7,854 nucleotides of DNA from an uncultured Methanobrevibacter sp. (GTDB lineage Archaea > Methanobacteriota > Methanobacteria > Methanobacteriales > Methanobacteriaceae): NCBI RefSeq assembly GCF_900316895.1, contig NZ_ONER01000095.1, forward strand, positions 1 through 7,854. The letters are read 5' to 3'. Below are positions 1 through 6,034 of this stretch, in pieces. How positions within the stretch are numbered: position 1 is the first letter of the stretch; each line of letters opens with the position of its first letter. Both the position numbers and the translations under genes were made by a program. The notes under the pieces were generated by a model. The model was not told where the DNA came from. It saw only the letters and a list, made by a program, of their open reading frames with translations, and did not search any database.

Positions 1-107
1 GACGGATTCTTTTCAAGCAAAATTACACGTGAAGTCCTGCTTGCGGCAATAGCTGCCATGATTCCTGCAGGACCTCCACCAATAATAGCTATATCGTATT
101 CTTTCAT
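1..107 (-). CDS. NAD(P)/FAD-dependent oxidoreductase, N-terminal fragment (HI0933/BaiN-like)
   Basis: Only the first 35 codons are inside the window; the gene runs off the left edge. The protein begins MKEYDIAIIGGGPAG, a beta strand followed by the GxGxxG dinucleotide-binding loop. Next come an Ala-rich helix and a second strand, VILLEKN, whose Glu is placed to hold the ribose of FAD. This is the N-terminal Rossmann fold of a flavoprotein. The GGGPAG-MAA-LLEKN pattern fits the HI0933/BaiN flavoprotein family best, but other FAD oxidoreductases, such as geranylgeranyl-reductase-like proteins, share this end, so the substrate cannot be named. The ATG lies 2 nt after the aspS stop codon and has no clear Shine-Dalgarno sequence, which suggests translation coupled to aspS in one operon. 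Confidence 0.75.
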   Translation of the reverse strand, partial: MKEYDIAIIGGGPAGIMAAIAASRTSRVILLEKNP

Positions 108-109
108 GC

Positions 110-1374
110 TTAAGGAGTTAATCTGTGTCGGTCTCTTGGGAAGAGTACACATTCACGAATGTTTTCAGATCCTGTAAGCACCATGGTCAATCTGTCGGCA
201 CCTACACCCCATCCTGCATGAGGAGGCATACCGTATTCGAAGGCTTTAAGGTAGCTTCCAAATCCTGCAGGGTTAAGACCACGTTCTTCGATTTGTTTAA
301 CTAAAAGGTCATACTGGTGTACACGGGTAGCACCGGAGGATAACTCTAAGTTATTGTACATTAAATCGAATGCGTGAGAGTACTGCTCTTCACCTTCAAC
401 AGGCATTACATAGAACGGTTTGATTTCAGAAGGCCATCTGGTCAGGAAGTAGAATCCTCCCATTGCATCTCCTAAAACTTTTTCAGCTTCACGGGATAAG
501 TCTTCTCCCCATTCCATTGCAACATCTCTTGAATTTACGATGTCAACAGCTTCATCATAGGTTACATGAGGGAAATCGCCTTTAGGTACTTCCAATTCAT
601 GGCCTAACACTTCCAATTCGTCAGCGCAGTTTTCATTAATGTCTGTTATAACATTGACGAGCATGTCATTCAATATTTTCATTACGTCCTCATCATCTGC
701 AAATGAAGCTTCAGCATCTATGGAGACAGCTTCGTTTAAGTGTCTTAAGGTATCGTGCTCTTCTGCCCTGAAAATCTGGCCGATTTCAAATACCTTATCC
801 ATTCCGGCAGCCATCATCATCTGTTTGTACAATTGTGGGGATTGGCCTAAGAATGCCTCTTTTTCAAAGTAGGTAATCGGGAATAATTCTGTTCCTCCTT
901 CAGTAGCTGATGCCACCAGTTTAGGAGTGTTAATTTCATAAAATCCATTATCATAGAAGTAATCTCTGATGGTATGGAACATTTGTCCTTTAATCTTGAA
1001 AATTGCAGAAACATTTTCCTTTCTGATATCCAAAAATCTTGAATCCAGTCTTGTGTCTATTCCTGCTTTTACTTTTTCTGTTGGATTTCAACACCGTTTG
1101 GTGCTTTTCCAGCTTCCTGAGCTAAACCTTTAATCGCTACAACAGATTCTTTTCTGAGTTCTCTTAATTCTTCCATTATCTTTTCGTCTACTTTTTTGCT
1201 TGGAGCTGTTACCTGAACTCTGCCAGTGACATCACGAATGATGACAAACATGATTCCACCGAAATCACGGATTTCGTGCACCCAACCCATGATTGTGATG
1301 TCTTCTCCTGCTATTTCAGGATTGCATTCATTGGCATAGTTTGTTCTTCTCCAATCGTTTAATAAACCTTGCAA
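110..1374 (-). pseudogene. aspS: aspartyl-tRNA synthetase, archaeal type, disrupted by an internal frame-shifting deletion
   Basis: AspRS attaches aspartate to tRNA in the cytoplasm. The first part (1374 to about 1084) is the OB-fold anticodon-binding domain, with MGWVHEIRDFGG and VQVTAPSKK. The second part (about 1084 to 110) is the class II catalytic core: TEGGTELFPITYF, the flipping-loop region GQSPQLYKQ, motif 2 FRAEEHDTLRHLNE, and motif 3 GVGADRL ending FPRDRHRLTP. The two parts are in different frames. NGVEI reads on into QQKK and a stop at 1069-1071, while PTEKVKAGIDTRLDSRF continues in the other frame. Archaeal homologues, as I recall them, carry a linker of about 18 residues (roughly IPTEIKVLNKSKQPLPLD) between these blocks, so about 55 nt seem to be missing. 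The joined halves give about 421 residues against a usual 430-440. Start: TTG at 1374, 5 nt after a GAGGTGA site; the GTG at 1383 lies inside that site. His33 and Pro92 resemble nondiscriminating AspRS. It may be a true pseudogene or an assembly error in an essential gene. Confidence 0.88.
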
Positions 1375-1379
1375 ATTAT

Positions 1380-1386
1380 TCACCTC
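1380..1386 (-). promoter_or_regulatory. aspS Shine-Dalgarno site that decides the start
   Basis: Minus-strand GAGGTGA is a full match to the archaeal anti-Shine-Dalgarno sequence. It sits 5 nt before TTG (1372-1374), giving MQGLLNDWRR, the start expected for methanogen AspRS. A GTG at 1381-1383 is in frame three codons upstream but is part of this site, so it is an unlikely start. Confidence 0.75.
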
Positions 1387-1410
1387 GAGGTTTGTAAAAA
1401 TAATTTAATT

Positions 1411-1423
1411 AAATTATTAAAAA
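1411..1423 (-). promoter_or_regulatory. possible aspS TATA box, overlapping the RNA copy A T-rich terminator
   Basis: The minus-strand TTTTTAATAATTT tract lies about 40-50 nt before the aspS start. A start site about 25 nt downstream would give a leader of roughly 15-20 nt that includes the GAGGTGA site. The whole spacer is AT-rich, so the assignment is weak. Transcription reading through from the RNA genes upstream is the alternative. Confidence 0.3.
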
Positions 1424-1426
1424 TTT

Positions 1427-1547
1427 AAAAATGAGTGTTGCCTTAGTTTATAGGCAAAAGCTATAAACTACGTCCAATAAGGCAACTGTTTATTACCTGA
1501 TTTCTTTCTTGTATAGAAAGTGGCGAATATGAAAAAACATATTCTAT
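1427..1547 (-). ncRNA. unrecognised structured small RNA, tandem copy A
   Basis: Predicted transcript of about 120 nt, running from near 1546 to the T5 tract at 1431-1427. In order on the RNA: hairpin 1, GAATATG-TTTTTT-CATATTC (1544-1525); linker GCCA; hairpin 2, CTTTCT-ATACA-AGAAAG (1520-1504); an unpaired stretch of about 17 nt containing ATCAGGTAATAAACA; then a long terminal hairpin. Its outer stem is GTTGCCTTA/TAAGGCAAC (1486-1478 with 1445-1437). A one-sided 9-nt bulge, TTGGACGTA, comes next. The inner stem is GTTTATAG/CTATAAAC (1468-1461 with 1453-1446). The T-run follows within a few bases, as for an archaeal terminator. A TATA box lies about 25 nt before hairpin 1. There is no reading frame of note. 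I do not recognise the family. It is not tRNA, SRP RNA or RNase P RNA by size or motifs, and C/D boxes are absent. Strand rests on the conserved TATA box and T-tract; expression is inferred. Confidence 0.72.
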
Positions 1548-1567
1548 AATAAAATAGAATAACATAA

Positions 1568-1584
1568 TATATAAAGTTAACTAA
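1568..1584 (-). promoter_or_regulatory. TATA promoter of RNA copy A
   Basis: Minus-strand TTAGTTAACTTTATATA. The box TTTATATA (1575-1568) matches the archaeal consensus and is preceded by a possible BRE. The same element occurs at the same distance before copy B, so it is conserved together with the RNA body. The predicted start is near 1546, just before hairpin 1. Confidence 0.65.
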
Positions 1585-1639
1585 ACTATTCAGAAACAGG
1601 TTATTTTTAAAAATAAAGACATGATTAATTATTAAATAT

Positions 1640-1761
1640 AAAAAATAGTGTTGTCTAAGTTTAATAGAAAAATCTATTAAACTACACCCAATTAGACAAC
1701 TGTTTATTATCTGATTTCTTTCTTGTATAGAAAGTGGCGAATATGAAAAAACATATTCTAT
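1640..1761 (-). ncRNA. unrecognised structured small RNA, tandem copy B
   Basis: Second copy of the same RNA gene, offset by about 214 nt and upstream in the direction of transcription. Hairpin 1 (1758-1739), the GCCA linker and hairpin 2 (1734-1718) are identical to copy A. The unpaired stretch differs by one base (ATCAGATAATAAACA). The terminal hairpin has changed but still pairs: outer stem GTTGTCTAA/TTAGACAAC (1700-1692 with 1658-1650), 9-nt bulge TTGGGTGTA, and inner stem GTTTAATAG/CTATTAAAC (1682-1674 with 1667-1659), one pair longer than in copy A. It ends in a T6 tract (1645-1640). Over 98 aligned positions (1701-1798 against 1487-1584) the copies differ at six. Function is unknown. 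The differing hairpin loops and bulges could give the two RNAs different partners, but that is inference. Confidence 0.72.
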
Positions 1762-1781
1762 TATAAAATAGAATAAGATGA

Positions 1782-1798
1782 CATATAAAGGTAACTAA
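1782..1798 (-). promoter_or_regulatory. TATA promoter of RNA copy B
   Basis: Minus-strand TTAGTTACCTTTATATG, with a CTTTATATG box at 1790-1782 matching the element before copy A. The predicted start is near 1760. A T10 tract on the minus strand at 1814-1805, just upstream, could stop any transcript arriving from above. Confidence 0.62.
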
Positions 1799-1870
1799 TA
1801 ATTGAAAAAAAAAACAGATATTAAGGAGTATATGAAGAAATTAAGAGAAAATAACTAAAATATTAAATAA

Positions 1871-2160
1871 AAAGAATTAAATAAGGCTGGGAAGAGTTAC
1901 GCAAAACTTCCAGTGGACGACCTTGAAAAATCAAGAACCAACCTTACAAAATTCATCAGTCATAAGAGATTACCCTATCAGCCATGGTAATGGTTATAGA
2001 TTACAATGACATCAAGCATAATCAATACATGTCAAGTATCATCAGAATACCTAACATGAATCCCTCACCTCCCAATACAAGAGGAAAAATAGACATACAT
2101 AACTACATTTCCAATCAGGCAATTAAGTTATTAATTCATCTATTGAGTGAAATATATTAA
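1871..2160 (+). pseudogene. decayed coding remnant of unknown origin, including a 58-codon open frame
   Basis: This is the only plus-strand stretch here that reads like protein. One frame (1871-1990) has no stop until TAA at 1988 and includes AKLPVDDLEKSRTNLTKF. A second frame runs from ATG 1984 to TAA 2160 (58 codons), beginning MVMVIDYNDIKHNQYMSSII and containing NPSPPNTRGKID. The frames overlap by a few bases, as if a longer gene had been frameshifted. The first frame continues upstream through stops at 1868 and 1856 to an ATG at 1832 behind AAGGAG. Codon choice looks protein-like and richer in GC than the flanks. I do not recognise the family; a degraded transposase or other accessory gene is possible but unproven. 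The 58-codon frame has no good ribosome binding site. The rest of the 889-bp spacer between 1384 and 2272 holds only the two RNA genes and AT-rich sequence. Confidence 0.35.
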
Positions 2161-2252
2161 AATCATGATATTTAAATAATGTAGAATCTTTTTTAGCAAA
2201 ATTAAAGTTATTTCATAAAGTTATAAAGGAATTAAAAAATTGTAATGAAAAT

Positions 2253-2285
2253 AAAAAAAAGCGGATAAGATATCAGAACTTATCC
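2253..2285 (-). terminator. terminator of the ilvD-hisD-acetyltransferase operon
   Basis: On the minus strand GGATAAG (2285-2279) and CTTATCC (2269-2263) form a 7-bp stem with a 9-nt loop, followed by GC and T8 (2260-2253). The stop codon of the acetyltransferase (2275-2273) lies in the loop, so the terminator overlaps the end of the gene. Confidence 0.7.
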
Positions 2286-2812
2286 TTATCCAAAGTTTTA
2301 ACGACTTTAGCTGGAACTCCAACAGCAACCTCATAGTCGCCGACATCCTTTGTAACTATGGCTCCTGCACCGACAATCGCATACTCCCCGATTGTAACAC
2401 CAGGAAGGATGCTTGCTCCTGCACCAATCCAGGCTCCCCTCTTAATATGGATCGGCTTGCAGGTCAGGACCTGCCTGTCATACTCGTCATGGTTGTTTGA
2501 GAGAAGCTGAACATTTGCCGCCATCATAACGTCGTCTTCAACTGTTATTCCGCCACGGGCCATCAGTAATGAGTTGGAGTTGATGAAAACATTATTGCCC
2601 ACTTTCAGACGGTCAAATGCCGCACCAGCAATAGGAGCCATGATTTGACTGTTTTCACCTAAATTATCGCCCAACAGCTCTTTTAAAAGACTGTTGTACT
2701 CATCGGTGTTTGGCATTGTGTGATTGAGCTTAAAAACTATTTCTGCCATTTCCCCGGCCTTGATCATTTCCTCTTCAGTCATTTCCCTCATGTCAACTCT
2801 TTCAAAATCCAT
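2273..2812 (-). CDS. hexapeptide-repeat O-acetyltransferase (LacA/Maa/NodL-like)
   Basis: A 179-residue acyltransferase of the left-handed beta-helix class, which typically moves acetyl from acetyl-CoA to a hydroxyl on a sugar in the cytoplasm. Residues 10-45 are a short helical N-terminal section like that of maltose acetyltransferases. From about 55 to 165 come imperfect hexapeptide turns, such as VGNNVFINSN, ITVEDDVMMAANV, IKRGAWIGAGASILPGVTIG and YAIVGAGAIVTKDV, ending in the family signature VGVPAKVVK. His108, in LLSNNHDEYDRQ, sits where LacA-type enzymes carry the catalytic histidine. The length is normal for the family. The ATG directly abuts the hisD stop (0 nt) with AAGGGATGAT just before it, so translation is probably coupled. 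The acceptor cannot be told from sequence; a surface or pseudomurein sugar is one option. Serine acetyltransferase is less likely because of the Maa-like N-terminus. Confidence 0.85.
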   Translation of the reverse strand: MDFERVDMREMTEEEMIKAGEMAEIVFKLNHTMPNTDEYNSLLKELLGDNLGENSQIMAPIAGAAFDRLKVGNNVFINSNSLLMARGGITVEDDVMMAANVQLLSNNHDEYDRQVLTCKPIHIKRGAWIGAGASILPGVTIGEYAIVGAGAIVTKDVGDYEVAVGVPAKVVKTLDKDKF

Positions 2813-4090
2813 CTAATCATCCCTTAATCTTGTTTTGAATGAATTTGCATGTGCAAAGAATCCTTCATATTCCGCAATCGGAACAGAGGTTTTTGAAAGT
2901 TCTTTCAAACCGTCCCTGGTAAGTCTTTGAACGGTTGGTTTTTTAATAAAGGCTTCAGTGGACAGACCGGAATACATTTTGGCCCCGCCCCCTGTAGGCA
3001 ACACATGGTTTGTTCCGGATCCATAGTCTCCAGCGGCAACAGGTGAATAAGCGCCTAAAAAGATTGAACCTGCATTGTTTATATGTGATAATGTTTCGTC
3101 ATCATCTTTTGTGGATATGATTAAATGTTCAGGGGCATATTCATTTGTAACAAGAATTGCTTCCTCAAAAGTGTCAGTGATAATGATTTTTCCACTTTTT
3201 GATAATGATTCCTCGATTATTTCACGTCTAGGTGCAGTTTCAGTCATTTTCTTTACGAACTCATCGGTTTTGAGAGCCAAATCCTCACTATCGGTCACCA
3301 AAAAGCAAGATGCATTAGGATCATGCTCTGCCTGCGCCAGAATATCGGTTGCCAAAAATTCCGGATTAGCAGTTTCATCAGCCAGAATAAGAACTTCAGA
3401 AGGTCCTGCCGGAAACTCAATATCTACTTGACCATAGACAAGTTTCTTTGCTGCAGTAACGAATATATTTCCAGGACCTACAATCTTTTCTACTCGAGGC
3501 ACAGATTCGGTTCCATATGCAAGCGCTGCAATTGCCTGTGCTCCTCCGACCTTATAAATCTCATCGGCACCTGCAATGTCGGCAGCCACTAAAATTGCAT
3601 CTAGAATCTTGCCGTCCTTTTGAGGCGGAGTTACGCAGACCACCTTGCGAACCCCTGCGATTTTAGCAGGAATTACTGTCATCAGTATTGATGAAGGATA
3701 TGCTGCCCTTCCTCCAGGTATGTAGCATCCTGCTGAATTAATCGGCCTTACAATCTGGCCTGCCACTATTCCTGGATTGACTTCCATTTCCCATTCGGAT
3801 GGAATTTGCTTTTTATGAAATCTTTCGATATTATCTGCAGCATTTTTTAAAGCGGACAGTAATTCATCATCCAATGTTTCATATGCCTCTTCAATTTCAT
3901 CTTTGGATACTTTCAAATTTTCTATTAGAACACCGTCAAATTTTTCAGTATATTCACGAATTGCCTTATCTTTTTCTATTCGAACATTTTCCAAAATCTC
4001 AGATACTGTTCCCAAAACATTATTGACATCCTGTTCTGACCTTTTAATTGTATCTTCCAAATCAATTTCAGAGTATTTTAATATTTCCAT
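2813..4090 (-). CDS. hisD: histidinol dehydrogenase
   Basis: A 425-residue enzyme of normal length that oxidises L-histidinol twice with NAD+ to give L-histidine, the last step of the pathway; it is a cytoplasmic zinc dimer. The order of motifs is complete: IPGGRAAYPSSILMTVIPAK (about 124-143), IVGPGNIFVTAAKK (203-216), FPAGPSEVLILAD (226-238), AQAEHDP (252-258), EYAPEHL (317-323), AAGDYGSGTNHVLPT (352-366) and FFAHANS (411-417). By comparison with E. coli HisD, the zinc ligands are Gln253, His256, Asp355 and His414, and the catalytic pair is Glu321-His322; all are present. The ATG at 4090 is 7 nt after the ilvD stop, with GGTAGTG upstream as a plausible ribosome binding site. It is the middle gene of a three-gene operon, away from any other his gene visible here. 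Confidence 0.97.
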   Translation of the reverse strand: MEILKYSEIDLEDTIKRSEQDVNNVLGTVSEILENVRIEKDKAIREYTEKFDGVLIENLKVSKDEIEEAYETLDDELLSALKNAADNIERFHKKQIPSEWEMEVNPGIVAGQIVRPINSAGCYIPGGRAAYPSSILMTVIPAKIAGVRKVVCVTPPQKDGKILDAILVAADIAGADEIYKVGGAQAIAALAYGTESVPRVEKIVGPGNIFVTAAKKLVYGQVDIEFPAGPSEVLILADETANPEFLATDILAQAEHDPNASCFLVTDSEDLALKTDEFVKKMTETAPRREIIEESLSKSGKIIITDTFEEAILVTNEYAPEHLIISTKDDDETLSHINNAGSIFLGAYSPVAAGDYGSGTNHVLPTGGGAKMYSGLSTEAFIKKPTVQRLTRDGLKELSKTSVPIAEYEGFFAHANSFKTRLRDD

Positions 4091-4097
4091 GATTACA

Positions 4098-5747
4098 CTA
4101 CCTTAAAATAGCACCGGTGTCTGCTGAGTGAACAAGCTTTTGATATAATGCCAACCATCCTGAAACGTCACTTTCAGGGTGTTTAACTTCTTTTAACCTT
4201 GCTTCGATTTCTTCATCGGACAACTCGACACTGATGGATCTGTTCTCAATGTCTATTTCTATGATGTCGCCATTTTGAATTGCGGCAATAGGTCCGTCTT
4301 CCCTTGCCTCAGGAGATACATGTCCAATACATGGCCCTCTGGTTCCTCCTGAAAACCTTCCGTCGGTTATCAGCCCGACATCCTTAATATTCATTCCTGC
4401 AAGGGCTGATGTTGGATTCAGCATTTCACGCATTCCAGGTCCGCCTTTAGGTCCCTCATATCTGATAACAACAATATCTCCCTCTTCGATTTCGTGGTCA
4501 AATATTGCCTTTGTAACATCCTCCTCTGAATCATATACCTTTGCAGGTCCTTTAAGATGCATTAGGTTATCTGCAACAGCACCTTTCTTAACTACACTGC
4601 CGTTAGGTGCAAGATTACCTTTAAGGATTGCTATTCCTCCATCCTTATGTACAGGATTATCTAGAGTATGGATAACATCGGTGTTTTTGTTTTCAACGTT
4701 TTCCAGGTTCTCGGCAATAGTCTTTCCTGTTACGGTCAGCTGATCGGTGTCAATCTTATCTCCCAATGTTTTAAGAACTGCCTGAATACCACCGGCCAGG
4801 TGCAAATCCATCATTGAATCCTCACCTGCAGGAGAGATAAGTGCAATGTGGGGAACGTTTCTTGATATTTCATCGAACAATTCCAAATCCACATCAATGC
4901 CGTCGACTTCACTGGCGATTGCAGGTATGTGAAGTGCTGTGTTGGATGATCCTCCCAATGCCATGTCAACCGCAATGGCGTTGTTGAAGGCCTCCTGAGT
5001 CAAAATATCTGAAGGTTTGATATCATCTTCAACAAGCTTGATAATCTGCTTACCGGATTCAAATGCAATCTGATTATTCTCTTCAGTTCTTGCATGGGTT
5101 GTAGCGCAGGTTGGAAGGGAAAGACCGAATGTTTCAGTTATGCATGCCATAGTATTTGCTGTAAATAGTCCTGAACAGCTTCCGGCTCCAGGACATGCAC
5201 ATTTTTCCAGTTCAGTTACTTCCTCTTCAGACATTTTGCCTGCAGAATAAGCGCCAACTGCTTCAAATACTGTAATCAAATCAGCAGGTTTACCGTTATA
5301 CTCACCTGATGCCATTGGTCCTCCAGTGACAACAATTGAAGGCACATTCACTCTAGCAGCTCCCATTATCATGCCGGGAACAACCTTGTCACAGCTTGGA
5401 ATCAATACCAGTCCATCGAAAGCATGCCCTTTTGTCATACTTTCAACAGTCGCTGCGATAATCTCTCTTGAAGGCAGGGAATATTTCATTCCTTCATGGT
5501 TCATGCTGATTCCGTCACAGACTGCCATGGTATCGAATTCGAATGGGATACCGCCAGCGGCCACAATACCATCTTTTACAAATTCAACAAGTTCTCTTAA
5601 GTGAATATGGCCGGGAACAATGTCTGTAAAACTATTTGCTATACCAATGAATGGTTTTTTAAAGTCTTCATCATCAAGTCCACAAGCTCTTAGCAATGAT
5701 CTGTGTGGGGCTCTTTGAATTCCTTTTTTTACACTATCACTTTTCAT
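4098..5747 (-). CDS. ilvD: dihydroxy-acid dehydratase
   Basis: A 549-residue enzyme that dehydrates 2,3-dihydroxy-isovalerate and 2,3-dihydroxy-3-methylvalerate to the keto acids that become valine, leucine and isoleucine. Cluster-binding cysteines are Cys119 in IPSCDKVVPGM and Cys191 in CPGAGSCSGLFTANTM. Asp120 and Lys121 are the expected Mg2+ and carbamylated-lysine positions. Glu442 in GPGMREMLNPTS and Ser466 in TDGRFSGGTRGP are also in place. Residue 46 is Gly (DIVPGHIHL), where [2Fe-2S] plant and cyanobacterial enzymes have a third Cys. E. coli IlvD also has PGH here, so this is the oxygen-sensitive [4Fe-4S] type and suits an anaerobe. ATG 5747 is the first codon of the conserved start and follows GTGATTAA. 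The gene has its own TATA box and leads the operon with hisD. Confidence 0.97.
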   Translation of the reverse strand: MKSDSVKKGIQRAPHRSLLRACGLDDEDFKKPFIGIANSFTDIVPGHIHLRELVEFVKDGIVAAGGIPFEFDTMAVCDGISMNHEGMKYSLPSREIIAATVESMTKGHAFDGLVLIPSCDKVVPGMIMGAARVNVPSIVVTGGPMASGEYNGKPADLITVFEAVGAYSAGKMSEEEVTELEKCACPGAGSCSGLFTANTMACITETFGLSLPTCATTHARTEENNQIAFESGKQIIKLVEDDIKPSDILTQEAFNNAIAVDMALGGSSNTALHIPAIASEVDGIDVDLELFDEISRNVPHIALISPAGEDSMMDLHLAGGIQAVLKTLGDKIDTDQLTVTGKTIAENLENVENKNTDVIHTLDNPVHKDGGIAILKGNLAPNGSVVKKGAVADNLMHLKGPAKVYDSEEDVTKAIFDHEIEEGDIVVIRYEGPKGGPGMREMLNPTSALAGMNIKDVGLITDGRFSGGTRGPCIGHVSPEAREDGPIAAIQNGDIIEIDIENRSISVELSDEEIEARLKEVKHPESDVSGWLALYQKLVHSADTGAILR

Positions 5748-5751
5748 TTAA

Positions 5752-5819
5752 TCACACAATATAATTTAATCAATAGTATATATCTCACTAATAACTTTTA
5801 AAATATTGGAATTGTGTGA
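5752..5819. promoter_or_regulatory. 9-bp inverted repeat flanking the ilvD core promoter, candidate operator
   Basis: TCACACAAT (5752-5760) and ATTGTGTGA (5811-5819) are perfect reverse complements. The TATA box lies between them. The half near the gene covers the predicted transcription start and ribosome binding region; the far half is about 27 bp upstream of the TATA box. A regulator bound at the near site would block initiation. This is a reading of the layout; no regulator gene is in the window. Confidence 0.45.
5776..5784 (-). promoter_or_regulatory. ilvD operon TATA box
   Basis: Minus-strand GATATATAC lies about 30 nt before the ilvD ATG. Archaeal transcription starts about 25 nt downstream of the box, which puts the start near 5755 and gives a leader of only about 8 nt. 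There is no closer match to the consensus in the spacer. Confidence 0.55.
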
Positions 5820-5849
5820 AAATGTAGAATATGTTTGATTAAATGTAGA
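5820..5849. repeat. 9-bp direct repeat upstream of ilvD, spaced 21 bp
   Basis: AAATGTAGA occurs at 5820-5828 and again at 5841-5849. The 21-bp spacing is two helical turns, so both copies face the same side of the DNA. It adjoins the outer half of the inverted repeat. It could be an activator or repressor site, but AT-rich spacers make short repeats common. Confidence 0.35.
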
Positions 5850-5986
5850 TAAACAAAATTGTTTTTAAAAAATTATGTGAATGAATTAATATACTGAAAA
5901 ATAAGTATCATTAAATGACAGTTTTTTGAGAATAAGTGTTAAATTTTTATCGGTGAATTCCATTAAATTGAAATTAAATTTTTGCT

Positions 5987-6026
5987 AAAAAAAATAAAGA
6001 ATTATGGGAAAATTGATTTCCCATAA
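5987..6026 (-). terminator. terminator of the adhesin-like gene
   Basis: On the minus strand TTATGGGAAA (6026-6017) pairs with TTTCCCATAA (6011-6002), a 10-bp stem with a 5-nt loop. An AT-rich tail with T8 at 5994-5987 follows. It begins 5 nt after the adhesin-like gene's stop codon and separates that gene from ilvD. The sequence from here to the ilvD promoter (about 5850-5986) is AT-rich with no open frame. Confidence 0.75.
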
Positions 6027-6034
6027 CAAGCTTA

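Noticed and set aside
639..872. Plus-strand open frame of 77 codons inside aspS
   Set aside because: It lies opposite well-conserved AspRS motifs, with no homology signal or ribosome binding site. The other plus-strand frames inside hisD, ilvD and the adhesin-like gene are shadows for the same reason.
1031..1033. TTG at 1033 as the start of a separate 307-residue protein
   Set aside because: The frame continues upstream as PTEKVKAGIDTRLDSRF, a conserved AspRS sequence, so this codon is an internal Leu.
1427..1798. Tandem RNA copies as H/ACA or C/D guide RNAs, a T-box-like aspS leader, or a CRISPR array
   Set aside because: There are no C/D boxes, no two-sided pseudouridylation pocket and no clear 3' ACA. 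Each copy has its own T-tract, and an aspS start with its own ribosome binding site follows. Two 160-nt units are not CRISPR repeats.
1434..1798. Plus-strand transcription of the RNA copies
   Set aside because: The conserved TTTATAT box and the T-tracts fit only the minus strand. The plus-strand flanks before each copy are not conserved beyond being AT-rich.
2023..2073. Minus-strand GGGAGGTGA followed by ATG at 2057, a near-perfect ribosome binding site
   Set aside because: The frame behind it has only 11 codons, and the same bases read as a longer plus-strand frame, so the match is probably chance.
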